Shown: in pieces, positions 44,116 to 53,302 of the stretch | How positions within the stretch are numbered: the first letter of the stretch is position 1 | How the letters are laid out: each line of letters opens with the position of its first letter | Source of the DNA: JBFMFR01 sp040752025 | GTDB taxonomy: Bacteria; Chloroflexota; Anaerolineae; Anaerolineales; UBA4823 | Direction: 5' to 3' | Assembly: GCA_040752025.1 (NCBI GenBank) | Contig: JBFMFR010000004.1 | Span: forward strand, 62,001 to 126,000 | DNA length: 64,000 bases | Translations under genes and position numbers: made by a program | The notes under the pieces: generated by a model | The model's input: only the letters and a program-made list of their open reading frames with translations | Told to the model about the DNA's origin: nothing | The model's database searches: none

Positions 44116-45308
44116 GGGTTTTGCGAAGTTGAATTGCTGTACTTGCGTTGCCGGAAAAACAAGGACCAAACGCCCCGATTCCAGACCGACCTGGGCCACA
44201 TCCGAAAAGCCCAATAGACTAGTTTACGCCGATCAGATAGCGATACGTTCCACAAGTTGGCGAATAAGTGTTCCAGACAAGCTTGACTCCATTGTTGGCG
44301 GATGTTTATGGGTAGCGCAAAGCTAGTAGTGACTACTTGTTCAAGAAAACGGAAGAAATTTGGCAATGATAGCCAAACCAGGGGAAGCCTGGACCAATCT
44401 GGATCCAAGTTACTGGAAGTATCTTGTTGTAAACTCAATCTCAAGTATTCTTTAGCTTTTTTTACATCTCCAGCTTCAACAAATGCGGTACTGATGTGCA
44501 AGTAGTTAAAGGCATAGGCATATGCCTTGTGAATATGTAAACTCTCTGGTAAATCGGATCGATCAAAGAAGCTATCAAGAGCGCGCACCATTTCAATCCG
44601 CAATTGAGGCATATGTTGCACGGTTTTGCTATTTTCCCATAACCGGTAGGTTGCGAGCAAATCTGGAATGCGCTTGAATTTAGTTCGGAGGCTGAGGCGC
44701 AGCCATAAATCATAATCCATGACGTTTGAACTTGAATTCAATCCGCCGATAGACCGGTATGTTTTCTGAAGAAAGAAAGATGCTGGTTGGGCAATCGGGT
44801 TGCCGCGATGCAACAGGTTCGTGGGAGAGATATCCATCGTGCCATATCTACGCAACCCTTTATTGGCAGCATCCGTATACAGACACTCCCCAAAGACCAC
44901 GCCGATCGTGTGATCTTCCTGAAATGCCAGGGCCGTCTTAGCCAGGCAGCCTGGTAAGTATGTATCGTCAGAATTCAGCCAGGCGAAAATCTCACCACTG
45001 GCTTGATCGAACCCCTTACGAAGCGCATCACCTTGTCCTTGATCACTTTCGCTTATCCAATAAGCCAGCCAGGGCTCATATTTGTGGATGATTTCCACGC
45101 TGCCATCCGTACTGCCGCCATCGATGATAATATATTCGAGATTAGGATAACCTTGGAACAAGACAGACCGTATTGTTTCCTCGAGATATTGTCCCTGATT
45201 GTACGAGGGTGTAACGATACTCACTTGTGGCCAAGGCGAACCATCTGGCATTGTTGTTGAATATTTTGTTATATTGTTTACCCAAGGCCAGTTTATTTTA
45301 CTGTACAT
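44112..45308 (-). CDS. GT2 glycosyltransferase with helical C-terminal extension
   Basis: 398 residues. SIVTPSYNQGQYLEETIRSV, IIDGGSTDGSVEII, SESDQGQGDALRKGFDQASG and FAWLNSDDTYLPG are close to the WcaA/PgaC-like GT2 group. C-terminal 170 residues are helical (VEAGDVKKAKEYLRLSLQQD; MWPRSVWNRGVWSLFF). Start overlaps the previous stop by 11 bp. Confidence 0.88.
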   Translation of the reverse strand: MYSKINWPWVNNITKYSTTMPDGSPWPQVSIVTPSYNQGQYLEETIRSVLFQGYPNLEYIIIDGGSTDGSVEIIHKYEPWLAYWISESDQGQGDALRKGFDQASGEIFAWLNSDDTYLPGCLAKTALAFQEDHTIGVVFGECLYTDAANKGLRRYGTMDISPTNLLHRGNPIAQPASFFLQKTYRSIGGLNSSSNVMDYDLWLRLSLRTKFKRIPDLLATYRLWENSKTVQHMPQLRIEMVRALDSFFDRSDLPESLHIHKAYAYAFNYLHISTAFVEAGDVKKAKEYLRLSLQQDTSSNLDPDWSRLPLVWLSLPNFFRFLEQVVTTSFALPINIRQQWSQACLEHLFANLWNVSLSDRRKLVYWAFRMWPRSVWNRGVWSLFFRQRKYSNSTSQNP

Positions 45309-46518
45309 TGGATTTGGGGTTTGCTAGTTTAATAGCTTCGCGCGCAATTCCCATGAAGGCTTGACCAAAAGCAGCAGTTCTTTTTTCTAAGTTTGCCCGG
45401 GCTTCGGCTTCAAGCAATAAATTTGGACCGGGAATTGCAGTCTCCCATATGCTTTGGAGGTGTTCTGCTAAATCAATAGCATCACATGGATTGAAGTATG
45501 TTGCGAGGGGAGCATTTTGTTCATGGTGTACTGGAATATCAGATAACAAAATCGATTTCCCCAATGATTTTACCTCCTCAACAACGGTGCTCCACCCTTC
45601 AAACAACGATGGCTGAAGAACTGTCAGTGATTGGCGCATGAGTTGATATAGATCATAGTGAGGTATCATTCCAAGAAAGATCATTTGTTCTCGCAGACCA
45701 CGCTTTGAAGTTTCTATAAGTAATTCACTGAAGAATAGTGGGTGACGATAATCGGCTGTATTTCCTGTACAAATCACTGAAACTTCTGGATGAGATGGTT
45801 TGAGGAGTGATAAGGCTTCCAAAACCAACAAATGATTCTTGTGTTTCCAAAATTGATTTGGAAGGTAAATAAATCGTTCAGGTAGATTATAGAGACTTAT
45901 AACATTAAGTGGATGAGAAGTATAAATTTCCTTCGGAATTTGCGATATAAAAGGGAGTATTTTGGCTTTCGCAGTGAATTCAGGGAATATGCTCTCAAAA
46001 TCCTTGTAGGCAGCGTTGCTGCTCAAGAGAATATGGCTGGCTTGCTCAGTTAAACGTTTGAACTGGCAATTTCGTGAATTGATCTCTTGAGATGAAAACA
46101 TTTCAGGTAAATGTAGGTGCTGGAAATCTGGAATCCAGCCAAGTATTGGAACGCCAAAGTTGGGGCCCAGGTCATCCCTCGAGAATAGCAGATCGATCTT
46201 TTCCTGCCGCAGGAAAGTTCCCAGGTAGTGTTCTGGTTCATGCCAGATCCCCATCCATTTCTGTAAACGGGTGGTTTGTCGTTTGATAAATCCAGGGGAA
46301 GAGGGTGGTTCAGGCTTTACAACGAAATGGTCGATGTAAGGATGCAAAGTTTTATGACGTTCGAGATGATCTCCTCTGTCAATCAGCAAGATAATTTCGG
46401 GGGTTTCTTTCGGGTCTAATGTTCTAAGAGCCTGAAATAGATTTTTTAGATAATTCAGCCCGCCAGTCCAGTCAGTGCTATTCCAAGCGGGAAAAGCAAT
46501 GCGCAGTTTCCGTTTCAT
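45298..46518 (-). CDS. GT4 glycosyltransferase
   Basis: 406 residues. RIAFPAWNSTDWTGGLNYLKNL at the N-terminus, ERFIYLPNQFWKHKNHLLVLEAL at the start of the donor domain and PSLFEGWSTVVEEVKSLGKSILLSD with the E-x7-E motif. LSDIPVHHEQNAP is the pattern of the mannosyltransferase-like branch. Markedly AT-rich. Confidence 0.88.
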   Translation of the reverse strand: MKRKLRIAFPAWNSTDWTGGLNYLKNLFQALRTLDPKETPEIILLIDRGDHLERHKTLHPYIDHFVVKPEPPSSPGFIKRQTTRLQKWMGIWHEPEHYLGTFLRQEKIDLLFSRDDLGPNFGVPILGWIPDFQHLHLPEMFSSQEINSRNCQFKRLTEQASHILLSSNAAYKDFESIFPEFTAKAKILPFISQIPKEIYTSHPLNVISLYNLPERFIYLPNQFWKHKNHLLVLEALSLLKPSHPEVSVICTGNTADYRHPLFFSELLIETSKRGLREQMIFLGMIPHYDLYQLMRQSLTVLQPSLFEGWSTVVEEVKSLGKSILLSDIPVHHEQNAPLATYFNPCDAIDLAEHLQSIWETAIPGPNLLLEAEARANLEKRTAAFGQAFMGIAREAIKLANPKSNVQ

Positions 46519-46531
46519 TGTTTCGGTTATG

Positions 46532-47458
46532 TTATATGCTCTTTAGTTCAGCACGGCACCAGTGGGCAACTCCGCGGATCCCATCTTCAAGTGAAATTTC
46601 AGGCTTGAAGTCTAATGCCTGGATACGGGAAATATCTGCACACCAGTTCAGCGGATTCCCATCTGGAACAATGCCATCGAAGAGAGGTATAGCATCGATC
46701 TCCAGTGCTGCCAGCACCATCTGGCAGAGTTGGCGGATGCGCACCTCTTGCCCGTTGGCAAGGTTGTAGATTTCTCCTTGCATAGGCGCTGTTCTGGCAA
46801 CCTGGTAGATCCCTAGCGCCACATCACTGGCATGGATGAAGTCACGGCTTTCTGCCCCAGTGCCCTGTAATTTTATTTCATGCTGGCATAAGGCTTTTTT
46901 GCAGATATCCCACACCACTTGGCGGCGCAATCCAGGTCCATAGGCGGAGAAGATGCGCACGCTGGCTGTAGGGATCTCATAGACGCGAGTGAATTCCTGG
47001 CAAAGCAGCTCGCTCTGCCACTTGTGGTATCCGTAGGGTGATAGTGGGGCTAGGGGCTGGTTTTCGTCCACAGGTAGCTTCTGGGGGTTGCCGTAAACGG
47101 CGGCACTGGAAAGGAATATGAAGCGGCACTCGGGCGCGTACACACGCAGGCTATCTAACAGGTGAAAGACCAGCGGCGGGCCGGCATGGAAGTCTGCCGC
47201 CGGGTTAGCCACCGAAAGCCCGACGGAAGCTCTCCCGGCAGCATGGATACAAAGCTCAGGTTTGCACTGGCGCAGCACATTTTCTAACCTGGCAGTGTCC
47301 GGCAGGTTCAGTCGTACATACTGGTGCAAACCACTTAGCAAGACGCTCTCTTCCGGTATGATATCCAGACCGATAACTTTCCAGTCACTTTGAGTAAAAT
47401 GCCGGGAAATATAACGCCCCAAAAAACCAGCTGATCCGGTAATAAGTACACAATGCAT
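46532..47458 (-). CDS. NAD-dependent nucleotide-sugar epimerase/reductase (SDR)
   Basis: 308 residues. ITGSAGFLGRYISRHF is the NAD motif; IHAAGRASVGLSVANP, FLSSAAVYGNP, and the catalytic YGYHK (YxxxK). It looks like the GDP-6-deoxy-mannose reductase/WcaG group, but substrate is uncertain. Shorter spacing (12 bp) to the methyltransferase upstream. Somewhat richer in GC than its neighbours. Confidence 0.85.
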   Translation of the reverse strand: MHCVLITGSAGFLGRYISRHFTQSDWKVIGLDIIPEESVLLSGLHQYVRLNLPDTARLENVLRQCKPELCIHAAGRASVGLSVANPAADFHAGPPLVFHLLDSLRVYAPECRFIFLSSAAVYGNPQKLPVDENQPLAPLSPYGYHKWQSELLCQEFTRVYEIPTASVRIFSAYGPGLRRQVVWDICKKALCQHEIKLQGTGAESRDFIHASDVALGIYQVARTAPMQGEIYNLANGQEVRIRQLCQMVLAALEIDAIPLFDGIVPDGNPLNWCADISRIQALDFKPEISLEDGIRGVAHWCRAELKSI

Positions 47459-47470
47459 GCTTATCGCCGT

Positions 47471-48286
47471 TTAGGTTGCCTGGCGAATTCCTACCGCAAC
47501 ACCATATCCTAATTCTGTATATTCCCAAGTGGTAAAGCGCGGGTTGCTACTTACAACTTTTTTCCAAACTTCTGCCAAATAGGGGTGATTAGGATGAGAA
47601 ATATCGTCAAAAACAATCGCACCCCCTATATTAAGTCTAGGTATTACATCAAGTAGATCCTGCTCTGCGCCTTGTTCTGAATGGTCGCCATCTACAGTGA
47701 TCAGATCAAAATAGGAGTTGGGGTTCTTTGCAAAGTAACGTGAAAGAGTTTGATGGCTGTCTCCGCTGATCAAGGTAAGCTTCCCCAAATAGCCCAGTTT
47801 CTCCATCTCCATTCTAACAAAGTCCGGACCAGGATTGGGCATTCCTGCATAATCTGCTATCCACAGATCGAAGCCGACGATCTCACAATGTGGGCAGGTA
47901 ACTGCAACCATTGCTAAGCTGCGCCCACGTCGTACTCCAATTTCAAGATAGTTTTTTGGTTGAATGAGTTGTGCGACCGATAGTAACACAGTTGAAATAT
48001 CAGCGTAACGCCAGTATTTCCCAAATCGCTCAAGTCCAGCTAGATAATATTCCAATAAGTAATGTATATAATCATCATCTTCCAATTTACGAATGATCTC
48101 CGCGACTTGACGCAGGCAAGCTGGGTCAGTAGCCTGGGCAGATACTGTGCTTGGTCCTAAGATTATAGGGTTGTACCATTCCTTCACTTCTACAGAGCGA
48201 AAGAAGGTCTTCTCCGAAAATGGAACATCTTTGTTGACTTCATTTGCAACCGGCTGATGTGAAAATATTTTCTTGAAGAAGTTCAT
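47471..48286 (-). CDS. Class I SAM-dependent methyltransferase
   Basis: 271 residues from ATG 48286, with GAGGGAAACAA just upstream; the frame is open further but without a ribosome site. YLEIGVRRGRSLAMVA is motif I, GFDLWIADYAG carries the acidic residue after beta-2, and DLITVDGDHSEQGAEQDLLDVIPRL with GGAIVFDDISHP completes the Methyltransf_24/CmcI-like fold. Probably O-methylates a sugar of the glycan. Confidence 0.82.
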   Translation of the reverse strand: MNFFKKIFSHQPVANEVNKDVPFSEKTFFRSVEVKEWYNPIILGPSTVSAQATDPACLRQVAEIIRKLEDDDYIHYLLEYYLAGLERFGKYWRYADISTVLLSVAQLIQPKNYLEIGVRRGRSLAMVAVTCPHCEIVGFDLWIADYAGMPNPGPDFVRMEMEKLGYLGKLTLISGDSHQTLSRYFAKNPNSYFDLITVDGDHSEQGAEQDLLDVIPRLNIGGAIVFDDISHPNHPYLAEVWKKVVSSNPRFTTWEYTELGYGVAVGIRQAT

Positions 48287-48553
48287 TTGTTTCCCTCGGG
48301 AATCGATAATTTGGATCCTGAATCCCATAACACTACATTCACTAATAGCGATAAATTGCAACCCCAATGTAGATAATTTCTGGTGCGTGAACTTGATTCT
48401 AGCTCTATGCTATCTTGAATATTTCCTAACCCTTCTGGATCTAATTCTCCGCCAGTCGCTAAGTTAGTATTTGCTAGGGATGCATATGATTGAAGAAATT
48501 CCATGTATTTTGTTTTGTGTGCGAGACTTGGAAGCAGATTTCTGTCTGTGAAA
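48287..48553. other. Intergenic stretch of 267 bp without a supportable gene
   Basis: AT-rich. A 73-codon minus-strand frame crosses it but overlaps the methyltransferase start and has no family pattern or convincing ribosome site. Confidence 0.5.
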
Positions 48554-49189
48554 TTATCTACTTAATTCAGTGATTTCTGGAATAACTTTACAACGATAGA
48601 AAACATTTGGAGGAATATCTTTTGTGACAAGGGAGCCTGCACCGATAATACTACCAGTGCCTATCTTTACACCCTTGAGGATTGTGACCCCAAAACTTAT
48701 CCACACATCATCCTCAATAATTATGGGATTTGCATGTACTCCTGGGATCTCATCCCAGCTTGTTGGGTGACCATTCTTCAAAATGCATTGATATTGTTGA
48801 TGTCTTTGTGAGGGATCTTTTGAGTGTGCTGTAGTATCGATAATATTCACATTGTGTGATATTAGCACTCTATCTCCAATGGTTATTGATGCCATGGACC
48901 AGATCTCGCTTCGGTGTCCCAAATAACACCAATTGCCAATAGAGATTTCACCGCCTTGAGGAAATGTTAGTAGACGAGCTCTAACATGAGTATGTTCGCC
49001 AATGTTTACCCTTTTTGGATCAACAGACATATTTACAATATCCCCTTCTGACTCAATAACTGTGGTTGGAGATAAAATGGCATTGAATTTATTAGACGGT
49101 CTAAGTATCCTAGCTTCAGCTTCTAGCTGGTAAAATAGCCATTGAATCATTTTATGTTTCAAGTAACGAGGGCTTATTTTCTTTAGCAT
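48554..49189 (-). CDS. Left-handed beta-helix acyltransferase
   Basis: 211 residues. Hexapeptide turns VNIGEHTHVRARLLTFPQGG, ISIGNWCYLGHRSEI, ITIGDRVLISHNVNIIDTTAHSKD, IIIEDDVWISFGVTILKGVKIGTGSIIGAGSLVTKDIPPN. The inserted His-containing loop (TAHS) is the active site of maltose-acetyltransferase-like enzymes. Second sugar O-acyltransferase of the locus; begins 16 bp after the kinase/methyltransferase fusion. Confidence 0.86.
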   Translation of the reverse strand: MLKKISPRYLKHKMIQWLFYQLEAEARILRPSNKFNAILSPTTVIESEGDIVNMSVDPKRVNIGEHTHVRARLLTFPQGGEISIGNWCYLGHRSEIWSMASITIGDRVLISHNVNIIDTTAHSKDPSQRHQQYQCILKNGHPTSWDEIPGVHANPIIIEDDVWISFGVTILKGVKIGTGSIIGAGSLVTKDIPPNVFYRCKVIPEITELSR

Positions 49190-49205
49190 GTTGATACTCT
49201 CAAGA

Positions 49206-50552
49206 TTACGAAAACTCTAAAGGTTTGTTGCAGACAACTAAGATTCGAGGTTCTGGAGATGATTCGATTATGCTAACCTCTCCAAAGAATTTTTGACAGG
49301 CTTTGACAAAGTTATCTAAATTGTACCAATCAAAGCTTGGATTTAGCCAAGTTGTAATATGAGGATCAGATGGAGGTATGAACTCGATAATAGCTTGCTT
49401 CTTTGCAAACTTTGATAAAAGTGAAAGTATGGCCTCAAAGGACGCATATCGTTTGAAAACTAGGTGGTGAGTAAGTGCAAGTGCAAGAATCATATCTGTT
49501 TTGAGTCGTTTTTCAGCGGGAGGGCAGGCGTTATACCAGCCGTGAACTGGGGTAGGAGCACAAATATCCATTACAAGAGGTAAAATTGATAGATGGTTCT
49601 GGCGGGTTCTTGAATAAAGCGTGTCAATACTGGCCTCATCGATGTCTGTGGCGACTACCTGGGCACCAAGATGTGATCCCAAATTGGAAAACCAACCGCG
49701 ATTGCTACCTATATCCAATATTGTTTCTGGATGGAATTCTCGGATCAGACGCTCAACGCTCCGGAGTTTTGCGGGCCATTTATTGGTAGGCTCAAATGAT
49801 GTAAATCGCGAATCCCATCCCTCATAACCTGTCCATTCTGTTTTTGAGTATATCGGGCAAATGGCTTCGATTTCTTTTCTCAAGGCCAATAAGGATGGTA
49901 CATTGGGTTTATACTCACTACTTTTTCGTTTCTGCCAAGAAAGAAATTTTTGCATCCATTGAGCTATGGGGATTCTCCCTATTTGCAAACGAAGCATATT
50001 ACCAACAGATAATGGATCGACCATGACTTGGTGTGGACGAATGATTTTTGATAAGCCTATCGACATCAACTCTAATGGTACGACATACCAATCAAGAAAT
50101 TCCTGGATTGGCCAAAAGCTAGTTGTACTTATTGGCTGGATAGAACCTAGATCTACAAAAATCGGTTTGCAACCATCAAAAAGGATATTCCATGGGTGAA
50201 CATCCTTTAATATTAATCCCATGTTGCAGAGTTCAATGCTTAAATCGCATACTAGAAGTGCTGCATCTTTTAACATTTCAAATCCCCATTCAGAACAATA
50301 AGATACAAATTGTATTCTCTTGTGCTTGATTATTAAGGGGTATTCATTCAATGAATAATTTGTGAGTTTGCTAGAAATGAGCCCTCTTTCAAAAAGATCA
50401 GTAAATTTCCTTGATTCAATGATTTTTGTGAAAAACGCAGCATAGGTTGGTTTTATGGCTCGAAATATTTCATCCTGCCATTTAAAGACCCTTCCTACGT
50501 CATCAAAGATTGATCCGGAAAATTCAATTTCCTCTATAGGTATTTCAGTCAT
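49206..50552 (-). CDS. Kinase-like domain fused to SAM methyltransferase (NoeA-like)
   Basis: 448 residues from ATG 50552, overlapping the wzt stop as ATGA. The N-terminal half has a protein-kinase-like catalytic loop, LKDVHPWNILFDGCKPIFVDLGSI (HxxNxxF and DxG equivalents), resembling lipopolysaccharide or small-molecule kinases. The C-terminal half is a class I methyltransferase: ETILDIGSNRGWFSNLGSHLG and VVATDIDEASIDTL, then MILALALTHHLVF. Such two-domain proteins occur next to Wzm/Wzt genes. In O9a-type E. coli the related WbdD caps chains by phosphorylation and methylation, so a chain-terminating role is plausible (inference). Confidence 0.72.
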   Translation of the reverse strand: MTEIPIEEIEFSGSIFDDVGRVFKWQDEIFRAIKPTYAAFFTKIIESRKFTDLFERGLISSKLTNYSLNEYPLIIKHKRIQFVSYCSEWGFEMLKDAALLVCDLSIELCNMGLILKDVHPWNILFDGCKPIFVDLGSIQPISTTSFWPIQEFLDWYVVPLELMSIGLSKIIRPHQVMVDPLSVGNMLRLQIGRIPIAQWMQKFLSWQKRKSSEYKPNVPSLLALRKEIEAICPIYSKTEWTGYEGWDSRFTSFEPTNKWPAKLRSVERLIREFHPETILDIGSNRGWFSNLGSHLGAQVVATDIDEASIDTLYSRTRQNHLSILPLVMDICAPTPVHGWYNACPPAEKRLKTDMILALALTHHLVFKRYASFEAILSLLSKFAKKQAIIEFIPPSDPHITTWLNPSFDWYNLDNFVKACQKFFGEVSIIESSPEPRILVVCNKPLEFS

Positions 50553-51805
50553 TTTTGCATTTCCAAATATTGCCACTTATTGTGTAGCAAACATAAAGCC
50601 CTCTGCCTTTCTGGAATTCTACCAGTACCATAGAAATCATCAGGCTCGATATTAAGTTCATAAGCATCAACAACATGATCTAGCAAAATGTCATTATTGT
50701 ATAGTGCGATATTTACTTTGCAGATACCTGGAGTTAGATTTAATGGCTCTGTCGAACATACAATTTGTCCCGAATCGGGTAACTGCTCGGGCAACCACCC
50801 ACTAAGTCGGCTATCAAGAAAAAATATGCACTGGTTCAATTGATCGTATATTCCAATAAGGAAAGCTGGATGTTCGATGATTGAAGATGACTTATAGCCA
50901 AGAGTAATGCGAATACCATCGCTACACTTTATTGGCAAAGCATCTTTACTATTAGTGATGCCTATGGATGTGAACCGAGACACTCCGTTGCCATTACGAT
51001 CTTTACGATCTTCTAAAGCAATCCCCTGAATTCTTTTCGCATTGACAAGATACCGATTCACTACCTTTGTGGTTTCCCCATTAGTGATAATCTGTCCATT
51101 ATGAATTAGATATGAAGTGGGGCACAAACTCAATAAAGCCGCTATATTGTGACTAACAAACAAAATTGTACGTCCTTGTTTTGCAACATCGTCCATTTTG
51201 CCAATACATTTTTTTTGGAAAACTGCATCACCTACCGCCAACACTTCATCCACAAGGAGGATTTCCGGTTCCAAGTGCGCAGCTACAGCAAAAGCCAGTC
51301 GCACATACATTCCAGAGGAATAGCGTTTGACCGGGGTATCCAGGAATTTCTCGATCTCGGCAAAATCCACAATTTCATCGAATTTTTGCTCGATTTCCTT
51401 GCGCTGCATGCCCAGGATGGCACCATTCAGGTAGATGTTCTCCCGGCCGGTTAGTTCGGGGTGAAAGCCAGTGCCGACCTCGAGCAGTGAGCCCACGCGA
51501 CCATTAAGCATTGCATGCCCTGAAGTTGGCTCGGTGATGCGCGAGAGGATCTTGAGCAGCGTGCTCTTGCCAGCTCCGTTGCGCCCGATAATACCGATTA
51601 CCTCACCGTACCTGACTTCGAAGGAGATGTCTTTGAGTGCCCACAGGATTTCATCTTCGGCAGGTGAACGGAGGGTAGATGCCAGGTAGCGGAAAGGTGT
51701 TGTGGCTTTGCGCAACAACGAGCGTTTTCCATCTGCAGGCAGCTGTGCTTTACCAATGCGGTAGCGCTTGGAAAGGTTTTCAACTTGGATGGCGATGTCG
51801 CTCAT
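50549..51805 (-). CDS. wzt: Polysaccharide ABC exporter ATPase with C-terminal binding domain (Wzt)
   Basis: 418 residues. N-terminal ATPase: GRNGAGKSTLLKILSRI, signature YSSGMYVRLAFAVAA and ILLVDEVLAVGD. The C-terminal 170 residues form a Wzt_C-type carbohydrate-binding beta domain. Base composition changes within the gene: the ATPase half is GC-rich like the permease gene, the C-terminal half (below about 51,250) is AT-rich like the transferase block, which points to recombination at the domain border. It overlaps wzm by 4 bp. Confidence 0.92.
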   Translation of the reverse strand: MSDIAIQVENLSKRYRIGKAQLPADGKRSLLRKATTPFRYLASTLRSPAEDEILWALKDISFEVRYGEVIGIIGRNGAGKSTLLKILSRITEPTSGHAMLNGRVGSLLEVGTGFHPELTGRENIYLNGAILGMQRKEIEQKFDEIVDFAEIEKFLDTPVKRYSSGMYVRLAFAVAAHLEPEILLVDEVLAVGDAVFQKKCIGKMDDVAKQGRTILFVSHNIAALLSLCPTSYLIHNGQIITNGETTKVVNRYLVNAKRIQGIALEDRKDRNGNGVSRFTSIGITNSKDALPIKCSDGIRITLGYKSSSIIEHPAFLIGIYDQLNQCIFFLDSRLSGWLPEQLPDSGQIVCSTEPLNLTPGICKVNIALYNNDILLDHVVDAYELNIEPDDFYGTGRIPERQRALCLLHNKWQYLEMQK

Positions 51806-52662
51806 AGGATATCCACAATGTTACGCTCTGTGCGTCGAAAGATATAGGCCCCACTGACCAACAAAAGCAGGATAATGCCTACGGAGAGAAGAAAAATCCC
51901 TCCTGGCGGGCTGCCGCTGCCCAGCAGCGCCCAGCGGAAACCTTCGATCACCCCGGTCATCGGGTTCAGGTAATAGAACAGCCGGAAACGCTCGGGGATC
52001 AGGCTGACCGGGTAGATGACTGGAGACGCGTACATCAGCGCCTGGAGCATAAACGCCACCGCAAAATTAACATCCCGGTACATCGCCGAAAGCGTTGCCA
52101 GCCATAAACCGACTGCCAGGGCAAAGAGGATGGAAACTAACAGCAGCGGCACTGTCCATAAAATTTCCCAGCGCAGTGGGGTGTGGTAAACCAGCATAGC
52201 AACCAGCAAAATCAGGAAAGACGCGGCGAATTCGATCAATCCAGAAAGCACGGCTGCAAGGGGAACTATCAGCCGGGGAAAGTACACCTTCGAGATCACC
52301 TGCATGTTTTCTACCAGGCTGTTGGCCGAGCGCTGGGCAGCTTTGGCAAAGTAACCCCAGGGCAGCAGCGCGGCGAGCGAAAAGAGCGGGTAAGGCAGCC
52401 CGTCCGAAGGCACCTTGACTACTGTTCCGAAGGTCAGGCTGAGCACCAGGACGTTGATTACCGGTTGTAGGAACAGCCAGGTAAAACCAAAAGCGGTTTG
52501 GCGATAGCGCCCCTGGATGTCGCGTAGAACGGTGAAGTAGAGCAGTTCGCGGTATTCCCATACGTCGCGCAGGCCCAGGGATGTCCAGCCGCGGCTGGGC
52601 TGGATGATGATTTGATGGATGGTTTGTGGAGACGAGGTACCGGAGGATTGTTCGCTGGTCAT
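51802..52662 (-). CDS. wzm: Polysaccharide ABC exporter permease (Wzm, ABC-2 type)
   Basis: 286 residues with six TM segments. QIIIQPSRGWTSLGLRDVWEYRELLYFTVLRDI is the usual N-terminal amphipathic region of TagG/Wzm permeases; RYRQTAFGFTWLFLQPVINVLVLSLTFG and YLNPMTGVIEGFRWALLG are family motifs. With Wzt it exports undecaprenyl-linked polymer across the membrane. Confidence 0.92.
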   Translation of the reverse strand: MTSEQSSGTSSPQTIHQIIIQPSRGWTSLGLRDVWEYRELLYFTVLRDIQGRYRQTAFGFTWLFLQPVINVLVLSLTFGTVVKVPSDGLPYPLFSLAALLPWGYFAKAAQRSANSLVENMQVISKVYFPRLIVPLAAVLSGLIEFAASFLILLVAMLVYHTPLRWEILWTVPLLLVSILFALAVGLWLATLSAMYRDVNFAVAFMLQALMYASPVIYPVSLIPERFRLFYYLNPMTGVIEGFRWALLGSGSPPGGIFLLSVGIILLLLVSGAYIFRRTERNIVDIL

Positions 52663-52705
52663 TTTTTGGGGGTATTCCGCAGAGGATGAAAATTGTTCCG
52701 GATGG

Positions 52706-53254
52706 CTAGGTGAAGGTTACTGCCTGGCCCAAAATTGAGCCCTGGGCATCCTTGGCGGAGAGCCGGGGCGGCTGGCCCTCCAGCAAGGGCCACCGGATGC
52801 CCACCGCCGGGTCGTCCCAGCGCAGGGTGTGCTCCCACTGCGGGGCGTAGAAGTCGCTGGCTTTGTAGAGCACTTCGGCGCGTTCGCTCAGCACGTAGAA
52901 GCCGTGGGCGAAGCCGGTGGGGACGTACACCTGGCGGCAGTTTTCGGCGGAGAGCACCTCGCCAACCCACTTCCCGAAGGTGGGCGAGCTGCGGCGCAGG
53001 TCGACGGCCACGTCGAAGATTTCGCCAACGATGACGCGCACCAGCTTGGCCTGCGGCTGCTGGATCTGGTAGTGCAGGCCGCGCAAAACGCCCTGGCATG
53101 AGGCCGAGTGGTTATCTTGCACGAAGTGGGCGGTGATGCCGGCGGCGTGGAAGCGCTGCTGCTGGTAGGTTTCCATGAAGAAGCCGCGCTCGTCGCCGAA
53201 GCGCTGCGGCTCGATCAGGATCACGTCAGGGATGGCGGTGGGGAGGAAGTGCAT
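52706..53254 (-). CDS. rfbC: dTDP-4-dehydrorhamnose 3,5-epimerase
   Basis: 182 residues, the standard length. FGDERGFFMETYQQQRF, QDNHSASCQGVLRGLHYQ with the catalytic His region, RVIVGEIFDVAVDLRRSSPTFGKW and PTGFAHGFYVLSE. It makes the dTDP-4-keto-L-rhamnose intermediate; rfbA, rfbB and rfbD are not in the window. It is separated by 43 bp from wzm and is the first gene of the glycan operon at this end. Confidence 0.93.
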   Translation of the reverse strand: MHFLPTAIPDVILIEPQRFGDERGFFMETYQQQRFHAAGITAHFVQDNHSASCQGVLRGLHYQIQQPQAKLVRVIVGEIFDVAVDLRRSSPTFGKWVGEVLSAENCRQVYVPTGFAHGFYVLSERAEVLYKASDFYAPQWEHTLRWDDPAVGIRWPLLEGQPPRLSAKDAQGSILGQAVTFT

Positions 53255-53262
53255 GCTTTTTT

Positions 53263-53302
53263 AGCCACGAATTGGGCGAATTATTCAGGCAAATTTTCGC
53301 TG
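53263..53302. repeat. Half copy of the family B hairpin repeat
   Basis: AGCCACGAATT followed by (G)CGAATTATTCA, as in the full copies at 54-55 kb, then divergence. The toxin-like gene reads its last residues and stop codon (53281-53283) inside it. Confidence 0.7.

Noticed and set aside
48283..48504. 73-codon minus-strand ORF before the methyltransferase gene
   Set aside because: Overlaps the chosen methyltransferase start and its ribosome site in another frame, with no family pattern.
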